Assembly: GCF_000515115.1 (NCBI RefSeq)
Contig: NZ_AZXF01000032.1
Location: forward strand, 2,845 to 58,016
Reading direction: 5' to 3'
DNA from: Nocardiopsis sp. CNT312
Lineage (GTDB): Bacteria > Actinomycetota > Actinomycetes > Streptosporangiales > Streptosporangiaceae
Length of the DNA: 55,172 nucleotides
Below the pieces are notes generated by a model. That model did not search any database and was not told the origin of the DNA. It worked only from the letters and a program-made list of their open reading frames with translations. Each line of letters opens with the position of its first letter. Position 1 is the stretch's first letter. This document shows, piece after piece, positions 27,459 through 37,620 of the stretch. A program made the translations under genes and the position numbers.

Positions 27459-28063
27459 CCTTTCGTGTCACCGCCTCGAACGGGTGTCGGACCCAGGGTT
27501 CGACCACTCTCCAGCCGAAGAAGCCTTCTGCTGGGACCGGTACAGACCACAGGATCCACCAGATACGGGAAGCGGTGGGAGTTTGGGGAGATGTGAAGAC
27601 TGTCCGCCGGACTCGCCTGGGAAGATGAGGAGCCGCACACCCGTGGGGTCGTCCTCCCAAGAAGAACCCTGAGTGCGCGTGCGGTCGATAGCGTACCAAG
27701 AGGGGGCGAAGGCCTCGCTTCCATCACCGGACCGCTGTCGGCGGGATCATCTTCACCCGACCGCCCCAATCATGCCGTGTTTGGCGGCATTATGACCAAC
27801 CCCCCAGGTCAAGATGGCTGTCCGAAACCCCAAAAGAGGCCAAAGTAACTATTTGGTCAAAGCGCAACCCCCTCATCACGCCCCGACCGACATGACATCG
27901 TGACACGACGCATACGCAGGCCCCGCGGGAAACGGGACACCGAGAGCCGCACCGTCACGCGACGGTAACGCTCGGTGTCCGCGCGTCGGTCAGGGGTTGG
28001 CCCATGCTGTCCGGAACCCGGAGAAGGCGGCCGAAAGCAGGCCTCAGGGTGTGGCGATCGGGT
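27459..28063. other. Intergenic region upstream of the conservon
   Basis: About 600 bases with no gene I can support. Minus-strand frames near 27253-27769 overlap the cvnA start and look like non-coding GC drift. The part at 27780-27910 is unusually AT-rich for this DNA and holds the inverted repeat CCAAA-N7-TTTGG at 27840-27856; it is the likely conservon promoter/operator area. Confidence 0.45.
27935..27980 (-). terminator. Two-tier hairpin downstream of the FAH-like gene
   Basis: Outer perfect stem GGACACCGAG / CTCGGTGTCC and inner perfect stem ACCGTC-acgc-GACGGT separated by a small internal loop. It lies 83 bases after the stop at 28064 and is the likely terminator of that transcript. 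Confidence 0.6.
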
Positions 28064-28726
28064 TCAGACCCGGGATCCGACCCGGACCCCGAACCCGCCC
28101 AACTCCCCGGCGTCGACCGCCACCTCGTCCCCCTCCTCCAGCGACGGTGTCTCCACCAGCGGCAGAACCCGCACCCGGTGGGCTCCGCCCGTCGGCCACG
28201 GGCCGGCCAGGGTCAGCACCGCGAAGCCGACGGGTTCGTCCGCCACGAAGACGGAGCACTCCGGGTCCGCGCGGAGACCGTCGGCGGTCACCAGCCTCGG
28301 CCCGAGGGTGAGCTGGACCGGTTCGCCGGAGGCGTCCAACCACAGGCAGGCGATCGTGAAGGCGTCCCGGGCTCCCCCGGAGCCGGACACGGCCGCCAGC
28401 CCCACACGCGCCCGCCGGGCCCCGGAGGCGACTCCGTCGTCCACACCGCGGACCAGGCCGGGGTGCACGGCGGCCTCGGCGCCGTGCAGGCCCACCATCA
28501 CCGGTTCCTCCGGCACCAGGGGCGCGCACACGCGCGCCTCGGGCTCGGCGATGATCTCCAGGGGCGCGTCCAGGGCCCGGGCACGGGCGGAGGCCAGGGC
28601 CTCGGGCCCGGCGTCCAGCAGAGCGGCCAGACCGCTCTCCCCCGGACAGCCGAGGACATCGCCGTCGTCGACCGCTCCGAGGCGTTCACCGCCCCCGCTC
28701 GGCGACAGGTAGGTCACCCACTCCAC
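28064..28726 (-). CDS. Degenerate fumarylacetoacetate-hydrolase-like protein
   Basis: 220 residues. The opening MEWVTYLSPSGGGERLGAVD, DVLGCPGESGLAALLDAG and RVCAPLVPEEPVMVGL follow the N-terminal domain of FAH-family hydrolases. Later VQLTLGPRLVTADGL resembles the FAH LGP(W/L)xVTxDE stretch. However the metal-binding Glu/Glu/Asp motifs of active FAH enzymes are not visible and the protein is shorter than the 280-290 usual. I infer a non-catalytic or altered family member. Its start lies inside the end of the 83-residue zinc-motif gene (13-base overlap), so the two are translationally coupled. Confidence 0.6.
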   Translation of the reverse strand: MEWVTYLSPSGGGERLGAVDDGDVLGCPGESGLAALLDAGPEALASARARALDAPLEIIAEPEARVCAPLVPEEPVMVGLHGAEAAVHPGLVRGVDDGVASGARRARVGLAAVSGSGGARDAFTIACLWLDASGEPVQLTLGPRLVTADGLRADPECSVFVADEPVGFAVLTLAGPWPTGGAHRVRVLPLVETPSLEEGDEVAVDAGELGGFGVRVGSRV

Positions 28727-28965
28727 GGCCCCTCCTCCGACCGGTCGCCCTCGGAGGGCGGGCCGTGCTCCCTGCCCGTCCCGGCGCAGACGCGGCAGGG
28801 CTCGTCCACCCTGAGCCAGATGATCACCCCGCTACCCTCGCGGTGGGGCCGCTGCGGCCGCCACCAGCCGGTACCGGAGCAGAAACGACAGTCGGCCCCG
28901 CGCTCGCACCAGTCACATGAGAGGATCGCGCACCGCTTGTGTGTGGGTTCCCGCGTCGGGTTCAT
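28714..28965 (-). CDS. Small protein with two CxxCxGTG zinc motifs
   Basis: 83 residues. Two DnaJ-like elements, CRFCSGTGW and CRVCAGTGR, are spaced about 32 residues apart, preceded by CAILSCDWC with two more cysteines. The pattern predicts one or two zinc sites in a protein-binding module rather than an enzyme. The ATG has AGGAG just upstream at rather short distance. It overlaps the FAH-like gene and probably forms a two-gene operon with it. I do not recognise a named family. Confidence 0.65.
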   Translation of the reverse strand: MNPTREPTHKRCAILSCDWCERGADCRFCSGTGWWRPQRPHREGSGVIIWLRVDEPCRVCAGTGREHGPPSEGDRSEEGPWSG

Positions 28966-29086
28966 GCACTCCTACCGTCCCCAGCGAAATCGCGACCAGC
29001 CTTGCACAGCCCCCGGGGGCGCGTCCAGCCGTGATACTTCGGGAAAGGGCGGGTCAGAGCGGTTTCTGACGCCTCCGCGCGGCGGC

Positions 29087-30121
29087 TCAGGCGGACTCGC
29101 GGACCACCATGCGGGTGTCGAGGACGACGGACTGCGACTCCCGGACACCGGGGATCGCCACCTCCACAAGCAGCCGCGCCATCTCCCGCCCCATCCGTTC
29201 GACGGGCTGGCGCACTGTGGTCAGCGGGGGGTCGCTGTGCTGGGCCATGGGCGTGTCGTCGAAGCCGACCACGGCGACGTCCTCGGGCACCCGCAGGCCG
29301 CGTTCGCGCAGGACGCGCAGGGCCCCCACCGCCATCATGTCGGAAGCGGCGAAGACGGCGCCGGGCCGCTGCCCGGCATCGAGCATGCGCTCCATCGCCC
29401 GGGCACCGCCCTCGACACTGAAGTCGCCCTCCACGATGAGCCCGTCGTCGGGGGCGATCCCGGCCTCTTCGAGTTCCAGGCGGTACCCGGCCAGTCGGTC
29501 CACGCCGGCGCTCATGTCCTGGGGGCCGCTGATGGTGGCCACGCGCCGCCGCCCCGATCCGACGAGGTAACGGGTGGCCGTGCGGCCCCCACCGACGTTG
29601 TCGACGTCGACGACGTAGCGGGCGGGCCGGGCCGTGGCGTGCGGCTGGCCGCCGTGCACCACCGGGACCCCGGCCTCCTCCAGGCGCTGAGGCAGGGGGT
29701 CGTCGCGGTGGAGGGAGACCAGCAGCGCGCCGTCGACGTGGGAACCGCTGAGGTAGTCGCCGGTCCGGCGGTGCTCGGCCTCGGTCCTGGCCGTAGTGAG
29801 CAGCAGTTGCAGGTCACGCTCGTAAAGGACCGAGCTGACCCCGTGCACGATGTCGGCGAAGTAGGGGTCGGTGAACAGGCGGTCCCGGTGCTCGGAGATC
29901 ACCAGCGCCACCGTGTCCGTGCGCCGGGTCACCAGGGTGCGCGCGGCCTGGTTGGGGCTGTAGCCCAGTTCGGCGATCGCGTTGCGCACGGCCTCGCGGG
30001 TCCGTGGGCTCACCTGCTCGGACCCGTTGATCACCCGGGAGACGGTACCGCGTCCGACCCCGGCGCGCTGCGCCACCATCTCCAGAGTCGGACGCCGCCG
30101 ACCGTCACCGTTCCTGGCCAC
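29087..30121 (-). CDS. LacI-family transcriptional regulator, probable CelR/CebR-like glucosidase regulator
   Basis: 344 residues. The N-terminal HTH is PTLEMVAQRAGVGRGTVSRV with the hinge helix GYSPNQAARTL. A periplasmic-binding-like sugar domain follows (about 65-340; DGALLVSLHRDDPL, VVGFDDTPMAQHSDPPLTTV). It lies 91 bases downstream of the GH1 beta-glucosidase in the same direction, behind a hairpin. A palindrome matching the CelR/CebR consensus sits at the glucosidase promoter, so this regulator most likely represses that gene until cellobiose or another beta-glucoside binds. That pairing is inference. Confidence 0.93.
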   Translation of the reverse strand: MARNGDGRRRPTLEMVAQRAGVGRGTVSRVINGSEQVSPRTREAVRNAIAELGYSPNQAARTLVTRRTDTVALVISEHRDRLFTDPYFADIVHGVSSVLYERDLQLLLTTARTEAEHRRTGDYLSGSHVDGALLVSLHRDDPLPQRLEEAGVPVVHGGQPHATARPARYVVDVDNVGGGRTATRYLVGSGRRRVATISGPQDMSAGVDRLAGYRLELEEAGIAPDDGLIVEGDFSVEGGARAMERMLDAGQRPGAVFAASDMMAVGALRVLRERGLRVPEDVAVVGFDDTPMAQHSDPPLTTVRQPVERMGREMARLLVEVAIPGVRESQSVVLDTRMVVRESA

Positions 30122-30171
30122 CTGCTGCTCCTCGCATGAGCTCGTTCGGCCCTGCCGGGCCCTGCACGCGC

Positions 30172-30199
30172 GGGGCGGGGCACCGCGGCGCCCCGCCCC
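30172..30199 (-). terminator. Stem-loop after the beta-glucosidase gene
   Basis: Perfect 10-bp inverted repeat GGGGCGGGGC / GCCCCGCCCC with an 8-base loop, 13 bases after the stop at 30213. It may attenuate readthrough into the LacI gene. Confidence 0.65.
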
Positions 30200-30212
30200 T
30201 GTGACTCAAGTT

Positions 30213-31610
<1,398 letters not shown>

Positions 31611-31642
31611 AGCGTCGGCACGCACCTTCTGTGGTCGGTATT

Positions 31643-31656
31643 TGGGAGCGCTCCCA
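31643..31656. promoter_or_regulatory. CelR/CebR-type operator palindrome
   Basis: Perfect 14-base palindrome TGGGAGCGCTCCCA, identical to the site bound by CelR of Thermobifida and CebR-type repressors of Streptomyces. It overlaps the expected transcription start of the GH1 gene, the ideal place for repression. Confidence 0.9.
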
Positions 31657-31659
31657 TCA

Positions 31660-31688
31660 CGTAAACAGAGGTGTTGCGAACATGTCAA
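31660..31688 (-). promoter_or_regulatory. Predicted promoter of the beta-glucosidase gene
   Basis: On the minus strand TTGACA (31688-31683) is followed after 17 bases by TTTACG (31665-31660). The -35 is consensus, the -10 weak. Transcription would begin inside the operator at 31643-31656. Confidence 0.6.
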
Positions 31689-31700
31689 TGAACAGGACAT

Positions 31701-32111
31701 TCGACGAGACCCAAACGTTACCGAACGTCAGGGCCGGTATCCGCACTCTCCCACCCGGCCTCGCACACCGACGCGTCGGCGGTGGTGGCGACCGGGGGCG
31801 GGCACGACACGAAGGTGCCCGCCGGCCCGCACCGCAGCCCGTGAACCGCCCCCGGCGAGCCAGATCCATGGCCCTCTTGTGCTGAGGGTGGCTGTTTTGG
31901 CGCATTGGGGGCTTCGGCGCTGGTGGATATGGGAGGTCTTTTCCCCATTCGCACGAACCCGCCTACACTCGTGGCGATCCCCCTCGTTCCGCCTCTCGGA
32001 AGACCGCGCGCGGGGAGGCGGGAACCGGGCGTCCGCCGCGGCGGACCGCTCCGGGACAGGCAAGCGTCAGCCCCGGCGTCCTCCGCATGCGGGTTCGAGG
32101 AGCGATACATC
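31701..32111. other. Intergenic region between the glucosidase promoter and the coiled-coil gene
   Basis: About 410 bases with no supported gene. Overlapping frames on both strands have no ribosome sites. TACACT at 31964-31969 on the plus strand could be a -10 for the downstream gene; no clear -35 was seen. Confidence 0.4.
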
Positions 32112-33170
32112 GTGCAGTCCGAAGATCCGATCAGCGAACCCGGCCTCGCCCGCGCGTCCGGGGAGGACCCCTTCGCCGACTTCTGGGGCCCGGACCTCCG
32201 CGCGTGGACCTGGCGCGACGTCCTGTCCGGTCTCGCGGCCCGCGGCCCGCGCCGCTCCCGCGCCGGAGCCCTCGCCACCGCCCTGGCGGCGCTGGTGGTG
32301 GCCTCGCCCCACGCCGCGGGAGCGGCGGCCCTGCCCCGGGAGCCGGAGGACATGGACACTCTGCGGGCACGCGTCGACACGCTCACCGAGGACTACCAGG
32401 GGGAGCTGCGCGACATGGAGGCCGTCATGGAGGAGGCCGAACGCGCCCAGGAGCGCGCCGAGACCTCCCGCGAGGAGGTCGAGGAGGTCCGCTCCGAGGT
32501 ACGCGCCCTGGCTGTGGCCACCTACACCGGAAGCGGGATCGACCCCGCCATGTCCCTGTTCGTCGACGCCGAGCCCGACGACGTCATCGACCGTGCCCTG
32601 ATCATCGACTACCTCGCCAACACCAACCAGGACCTGCTCGACTTGCTCGGCCAGACACTCGAACGCGACGAGGCCGCACAGGAGAACGCCGAGGAGCGGC
32701 TCGCGGAGGTCGAGGAGGACCTGGACGAGCTGGAGGAGCAGCGGCTGGAGGTGCAGCGGCTGATCGCCGACCACCCCTATCAGCCGATGGAGCCGCCGGA
32801 CAGCATCACGCCGCGCACCCGGCAGATGCGCGACGAGGTCAAGCGACTGTTCGGCGACGGCGCGAACGTGGGCGGTGTGGGCTGCTACCGCCCCTACGGG
32901 GGCTACGTGGTCGGCGAGCACCCCAAGGGGCGCGCCTGCGACTTCATGCTCCACCCCAACGGGCAGTGGCCCTCCGAGGAACAGGTCCAGCGCGGGTGGG
33001 CGATCGCCGAGTGGGCGAGGGAGAACGCCGAGGACTTCGGGATCATGTACGTCATCTACCGGCAGCAGATCTGGGACATCCGCCGGGGCGACACGAGCTG
33101 GCGCCCGATGGCCGACCGGGGCAACCTCACCGAGAACCACTACGACCACGTGCACATCTCGATGTTCTGA
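32112..33170 (+). CDS. Exported coiled-coil protein with peptidase-like C-terminal domain
   Basis: 352 residues from GTG 32112, with GAGGAG nine bases upstream. An unusually long N-terminal leader (about 45 residues) precedes a hydrophobic export segment (RAGALATALAALVVASPHAA). Next is a coiled coil (about 78-225, Glu/Arg/Ala-rich), as in RipA/NlpC-type cell wall hydrolases and their regulators. The C-terminal domain (235-350) has GVGCYRPYGGYVVGEHPKG, ACDFML and a closing YDHVHISMF. The HxxxxxxxxD and HVH pattern fits the ARB_07466/VanY-like peptidase group, so a peptidoglycan role is likely. An upstream in-frame ATG (31905) lacks a ribosome site. Confidence 0.85.
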   Translation: MQSEDPISEPGLARASGEDPFADFWGPDLRAWTWRDVLSGLAARGPRRSRAGALATALAALVVASPHAAGAAALPREPEDMDTLRARVDTLTEDYQGELRDMEAVMEEAERAQERAETSREEVEEVRSEVRALAVATYTGSGIDPAMSLFVDAEPDDVIDRALIIDYLANTNQDLLDLLGQTLERDEAAQENAEERLAEVEEDLDELEEQRLEVQRLIADHPYQPMEPPDSITPRTRQMRDEVKRLFGDGANVGGVGCYRPYGGYVVGEHPKGRACDFMLHPNGQWPSEEQVQRGWAIAEWARENAEDFGIMYVIYRQQIWDIRRGDTSWRPMADRGNLTENHYDHVHISMF

Positions 33171-33628
33171 TCCCGCCGGCCGGGATCGGCGTCCTCGTGT
33201 GTCCCCGCGGTCCGCAGCGCGGGTCCCTCCCGCCGATACCACGGCGGCACCGAACAGAACCTCGTTTTCCTCCCGAGGGGCACAATACGATGACGATCCG
33301 CCCACTTGAGAGGGGGTGCCCTGCCCCGTGACCACACCCCGCGGTTAGGATGCAACACGTCCGGTCCGGCCCGTGGGGACGCCTCCACGGTCCTCGGATC
33401 CGGCGCAAGGTCGCTTCCCACCCCCGGGGGCCTCCTCAGGACATCGGGAACCCCCGCCCCACATCGCTCGTTCTCGCCCGCGGGCCGGTCGCCGGCGTCG
33501 GTGCCTCCCCAGCGGTTCCCGTGCCCGCCGCCCGGACCGGCGGTTCCACGGATACGGGAAGCCGCAACCCACCGGCGCTCCCACGCGTCACAGACAACAC
33601 GGTCAGCGAAAACCGGGCGAGGGGAGCC
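33171..33628. other. Intergenic region before the Pro/Gly-rich membrane protein
   Basis: About 460 bases with no supported gene. A hairpin CCCGCG-N8-CGCGGG at 33204-33223 lies 34 bases after the preceding stop and could be a terminator. TAGGAT at 33346-33351 resembles an actinomycete -10 for the next gene. Confidence 0.45.
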
Positions 33629-34678
33629 ATGAGCGAAAACGGACCTTACAACCAGCCACCGCAGAACCCCCACGGCGGCGGAGAGCCCGGAGGGCAGCCG
33701 CCCTACGGGCCGCCTCACGGCGCCCCCTACGGCGACCCGGGCACCGGCGGCCAGCCCGGGTACGGCCCCGGCTACCACCCCGGCCCCGAGCAGCAGGTGT
33801 ACACGGGCGGCCACCCCGGCTACGGCCCGGGCGGCGCCCCGGGCACCGGTGGCCAGCCCGGGTACGGCCCCGGCTACCACCCCGGGTACATGCCGCAGCC
33901 GCAGCCCCCCAAGAGCGGCGGCAGGGCCGTCGCCTGGATCCTCGGCATCGGCGGTGCGGTGATCGTGGTCCTGCTGATCGCGGTCGTGGCGGCCGTCTTC
34001 ATCAACGGCCAGAACAACCCGGTCGCGCAGCCCCCGACCGGGCCCGCCACCGAGCAGGAGCCGACCACCGCGACGGAGCCGGGCACCGGTTCCGAGCCGG
34101 ACCCGAACACGGCCGCTCCCACGGGCGAGCCCCCCTACGCCGTGCCCGCCGAGCCCTGCGACGCCCTCACCGACCAGGTCTACGCGGACTTCATGCTCAC
34201 CGAAGCCGGCTACAAGTCCGTCCAGGACAGCACCGCTAGCTGCCACAGCTCCCTGGCCGACGCACCCGAGGGCAACCCCGAGGACTCCTACGCCTCCCTG
34301 CGCGTGGAGTACGCGGTGCCCTACTCCGCCTCCGACTCGCTGGAGGCCGCCGAGGACGACTACGAGTACAACCTCGAGTACGTCACGGGTGCCAACGACT
34401 ACTCGGCCTACCTGGCCGAAGGCGTCGAGGAAAACCGTGAAGTCGACCTCGGCGACCAGGCGCACTACGTCCTGACCACCTACGACTACCTGGGTGACGA
34501 GGTGCCCACGGCCGTCCTGCTGATCCGCACGGCCAACGTCAACATCCAGATCGAGTACCAGGTCCTCCTCGGCCTCCTCGGCGACGCCACCGTCGACGAG
34601 CTGAGCCTGCCGGACAACACCGAGGACCTCATGTTCAACGCCGGCAACGAGGCCCTGGCACTGGTCGGCAGCGCCTGA
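33629..34678 (+). CDS. Membrane-anchored protein with Pro/Gly/Tyr-rich cytosolic tail and extracellular domain
   Basis: 349 residues from ATG 33629 (GGGGAG upstream). The first 95 are low-complexity with repeated GGQPGYGPGYHPG units. One membrane helix spans about 98-120 (VAWILGIGGAVIVVLLIAVV). A Thr/Pro/Glu linker then leads to an extracellular acidic alpha/beta domain (about 168-349) with two cysteines (EPCDALTDQ and STASCHSS). The layout recalls DUF3558-like or serine/threonine-kinase-associated surface proteins of actinomycetes, but I cannot assign a family. It ends at a strong terminator shared with metE. Confidence 0.8.
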   Translation: MSENGPYNQPPQNPHGGGEPGGQPPYGPPHGAPYGDPGTGGQPGYGPGYHPGPEQQVYTGGHPGYGPGGAPGTGGQPGYGPGYHPGYMPQPQPPKSGGRAVAWILGIGGAVIVVLLIAVVAAVFINGQNNPVAQPPTGPATEQEPTTATEPGTGSEPDPNTAAPTGEPPYAVPAEPCDALTDQVYADFMLTEAGYKSVQDSTASCHSSLADAPEGNPEDSYASLRVEYAVPYSASDSLEAAEDDYEYNLEYVTGANDYSAYLAEGVEENREVDLGDQAHYVLTTYDYLGDEVPTAVLLIRTANVNIQIEYQVLLGLLGDATVDELSLPDNTEDLMFNAGNEALALVGSA

Positions 34679-34696
34679 CCCGGGGCCGGAACGCCC

Positions 34697-34730
34697 GAGG
34701 GGGCCGCGGCGCGTGCGCCGCGGCCCCCTC
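34697..34730. terminator. Bidirectional terminator between the membrane protein gene and metE
   Basis: Perfect 16-bp inverted repeat GAGGGGGCCGCGGCGC and its complement around GT, lying between two convergent stops (34678 and 34782). Confidence 0.9.
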
Positions 34731-34781
34731 GTATGCGCCCGTCCGCTCGCACAGGCCCCGCGGGGTCCGCGCGAGCGGCGG

Positions 34782-37055
34782 TCACAGGTCGGCGCGGACC
34801 CGGCGGACCGCCTCGACCATGTTGCGCAGGGCCTGCTCGGCCTCGGCGTAGCCGCGCGTCTTGAGACCGCAGTCCGGGTTGGCCCACAGGCGGTCGGCGT
34901 CCACGTGCTCCAGCGCCAGGCGCAGGGACTCTTCGATCTCCTCCACCGAGGGCACCCTCGGCGAGTGGATGTCGTAGACGCCGGGGCCGACCGAGCGCGC
35001 GTAGCCGCGCCGGCCTAGGTCCGCCACGAGCTCCATCCGCGAACGGGCCGCCTCGACACTGGTGACGTCGGCGTCCAGCGCCTCGATCCCGCCGACGATC
35101 CGCCCGAACTCCGAGTAGCACATGTGCGTGTGGATCGTCGTGGTCGGCGCGACCCCGGAGGTGGCCAGGCGGAACGAACCCACCGCCCAGTCCATGTAGG
35201 CCGGACGCCGCTCCTCGCGCAGCGGCAGCAGCTCGCGCAGGGCCGCCTCGTCCACCTGGATGTGGCGGATCCCGGCGCGCTCCAGGTCGGCGATCTCGTC
35301 CCGCAGGGCCAGGGCGACCTGGCGTGCGGTGTCGCCCAGCGGCTGGTCGGTACGGACGAAGGACCAGGCGAGCATGGTGACCGGGCCGGTCAGCATGCCC
35401 TTGACGGGCTTGCGCGTCCGCGACTGGGCATAGGTGGTCCACCCGACCGTCATCGGCTCGGGACGGGAGACGTCCCCGTACAGGACCGGGGGCCGCACGC
35501 AACGCGAACCGTAGGACTGCACCCACCCGCACTCGGTGGTGGCATAGCCCTCGAGCCGTTCGGCGAAGTACTGGACCATGTCGTTGCGCTCGGGCTCTCC
35601 GTGCACGAGCACGTCCAGGCCGATGTCCTCCTGGAGGGCGATCACGCGGTCGATCTCCTCGCGCATGATCCGCTCGTACTCCTCCTTCCCCATCTCTCCC
35701 CTGCTGTGGGCGGCGCGCGCCCTGCGCAGCTCGGCGGTCTGGGGGAACGAGCCGATCGTCGTGGTGGTGAGGGGGGTGCCGGCCGGAACGCCCCGCTCCC
35801 CCGGGCGCACGGCGGCCTCCGGCCCAAGCGCGTCGAGCCGCGCCCGGACCCGGGCGTCGGTGAAGGACGGCGAGGGGGCGGAGTCCTGCGCTCCGACCCC
35901 GGCCCCCTGGGAGAGCAACCGCCCGAGCAGGGCGACCTCCTCGGCCTTCTGCTTGGCAAAGGCCAGTGCCCGGCGCAGCCCCGGGTCCAGGGACGTCTCC
36001 GCGCCCAGGTCCACGGGCACGTGCAGCAGCGAGCAGGAGGTGCCCACGGTCAGCTTGTCGGCCAGGCCAAGCAGTGTGCCCAGGGTGGCGGCGGCCGCGG
36101 GGAGGTCGGTGCGCCACACGTTGCGGCCGTCGACGACGCCCGCGACTAGGCGGGTAGCGCCCAGACCGGACACCTTCACGAGGTCGTCGACGCCCTCGGA
36201 GTCGCTCACCAGGTCCAGGCCGACCGCCTCGACGGGGACGTCCTTGAGGACGCGCAGGGCGTCGGCGCCGATGGATCCGAAGTAGGTGGACACCAGCAGG
36301 GAGGGACGGTCGGTCAGCGCCCCCAGGCGCCGGTAGGCCCGCTCCAGTCGCCCGGTGGCGGCCCGGCCCTCGTCGGCGGCCAGGACCGGCTCGTCCATCT
36401 GCACCTCATGGGCCCCGGCCGCCCTCAGGTCGGCCAGGAGCTCGGCGTAGGCGTCCAGGAGCGGGTCGAGCAGCTCGATCGGCTCCCAGCCCTCGGGGGC
36501 GCCGTCCGCGGGCTTGGCCAGCAGCAGGAACGTGAGCGGTCCGACCAGGACCGGACGGGTGCGGTACCCGGCCCCGGCCGCCTCACAGAACTCGGCGACG
36601 GGCTTGTCGCCGACCAGGCGCGGGCGGGTACCGGGCTCCAGTTCGGGGACCAGGTAGTGGTAGTTGGTGTCGAACCACTTGGTCATCTCCAGGGGCGGGG
36701 CGCCCTGCTCCCCCCGTGCGAGCGCGAAGTAGCGGCGCAGCTCCTCGTCGCGATCGGCGGCGGAGGCCGGTGAGGCGAACCGCGGCGGCACCAGGTCGAA
36801 CATGACCGCGGTGTCCAGGACGTGGTCGTAGTAGGAGAACGTGTTGGAGGGCAGGTCGTCGATCCCTGCTCCCTTCAACAGGGCGTAGGCGTCCGTGCGC
36901 AGTCCGGCGGCGACGGCGTCCAGTTCGGTGGCGGTGCTGCGGCCCTTCCAGTAGGCCTCGACCGCCCGCTTGAGTTCACGGCGCGGACCGATCCGCGGAA
37001 AGCCGTGCACCGTGGAGCGCACGCTCCCCCCGCCGGCGGCCTGTGGCGTGTCCAT
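34782..37055 (-). CDS. metE: Cobalamin-independent methionine synthase MetE
   Basis: 757 residues, full length for MetE. N-terminal folate/pseudo-domain ([20 protein letters not shown]) and catalytic C-terminal half ([19 protein letters not shown]) are both present. Zinc ligands are visible in HTHMCYSEF (His and Cys) and [10 protein letters not shown] (Cys). It transfers the methyl group of 5-methyltetrahydropteroyl-triglutamate to homocysteine. A cobalamin riboswitch lies in its leader, so it should be off when B12 is available and a MetH enzyme can work. The start is fixed by family alignment and AGAGAGAAG before the ATG. Confidence 0.97.
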   Translation of the reverse strand: MDTPQAAGGGSVRSTVHGFPRIGPRRELKRAVEAYWKGRSTATELDAVAAGLRTDAYALLKGAGIDDLPSNTFSYYDHVLDTAVMFDLVPPRFASPASAADRDEELRRYFALARGEQGAPPLEMTKWFDTNYHYLVPELEPGTRPRLVGDKPVAEFCEAAGAGYRTRPVLVGPLTFLLLAKPADGAPEGWEPIELLDPLLDAYAELLADLRAAGAHEVQMDEPVLAADEGRAATGRLERAYRRLGALTDRPSLLVSTYFGSIGADALRVLKDVPVEAVGLDLVSDSEGVDDLVKVSGLGATRLVAGVVDGRNVWRTDLPAAAATLGTLLGLADKLTVGTSCSLLHVPVDLGAETSLDPGLRRALAFAKQKAEEVALLGRLLSQGAGVGAQDSAPSPSFTDARVRARLDALGPEAAVRPGERGVPAGTPLTTTTIGSFPQTAELRRARAAHSRGEMGKEEYERIMREEIDRVIALQEDIGLDVLVHGEPERNDMVQYFAERLEGYATTECGWVQSYGSRCVRPPVLYGDVSRPEPMTVGWTTYAQSRTRKPVKGMLTGPVTMLAWSFVRTDQPLGDTARQVALALRDEIADLERAGIRHIQVDEAALRELLPLREERRPAYMDWAVGSFRLATSGVAPTTTIHTHMCYSEFGRIVGGIEALDADVTSVEAARSRMELVADLGRRGYARSVGPGVYDIHSPRVPSVEEIEESLRLALEHVDADRLWANPDCGLKTRGYAEAEQALRNMVEAVRRVRADL

Positions 37056-37180
37056 ACAGCTTCTCTCCCTCGTCGAAAGCCGGGTTCCGGCACCGGGACG
37101 AGGGCAGGGGAGGGCACGCGTCGGCAGCGCGCCGCGAGCGCGCCCGACACCGCCTCCGGCCCTCCCTCGGGGCGCGGGAC

Positions 37181-37211
37181 CACCGGCGGCCCGGGCGGGC
37201 CGCCGGGTGGA
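37181..37211 (-). terminator. Riboswitch expression-platform hairpin
   Basis: A strong hairpin (CCACCGGCGGCCC against GGGCCGCCGGGTGG, one bulge) overlaps the 3' strand of the riboswitch and lies about 125 bases before metE. It could form as a terminator when cobalamin is bound. Confidence 0.55.
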
Positions 37212-37425
37212 GGCAGGTCTTCGGACTCGCGGGCACCACCGGACCCGTGTCCGGTCACCTACCGGCCGCCGCTTCCCGGTCACCGGTCCTCTCGGCCGGC
37301 CCACCAGTGCTCATGGCGACTGTCGTTCCCACATACCGCTGCGGGGCAGCTCCGGATTCCCACCGGATTCCCTCTTTCGACGCGCCCCGCCCGGGCTGGC
37401 CCGAGTGCGGAACGCGTACCTTCCA
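37208..37425 (-). promoter_or_regulatory. Cobalamin (B12) riboswitch in the metE leader
   Basis: On the minus strand the aptamer core is clear: GGGAATCCGGTGGGAATC and GGAGCTGCCCCGCAGCGGTA (37371-37332) form the B12 box. The 3' element AGTCCGAAGACCTGCC (37227-37212) closes the aptamer. Several GC hairpins lie between. Transcription probably starts near 37425-37430 from a TATACT -10 at 37439-37434. Such elements repress metE at high cobalamin. Confidence 0.95.
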
Positions 37426-37620
37426 CACCTGGGAGTATAGGGAGGGCCGACGCCAGCCCGTCATGGCCGCCCCGCTCGACCGTCCCCGACACACGTCGTC
37501 GCACCGCAACCGCACGCCCCCGTCGTGCGTCACAACCGATACAGGCTGCGGAGAGAGGCCGCCCCCGCCTCCCCTCCGCCGATGTTCGTCGCCCCCCGAT
37601 GAACGTGGAGAACCCCCGAC

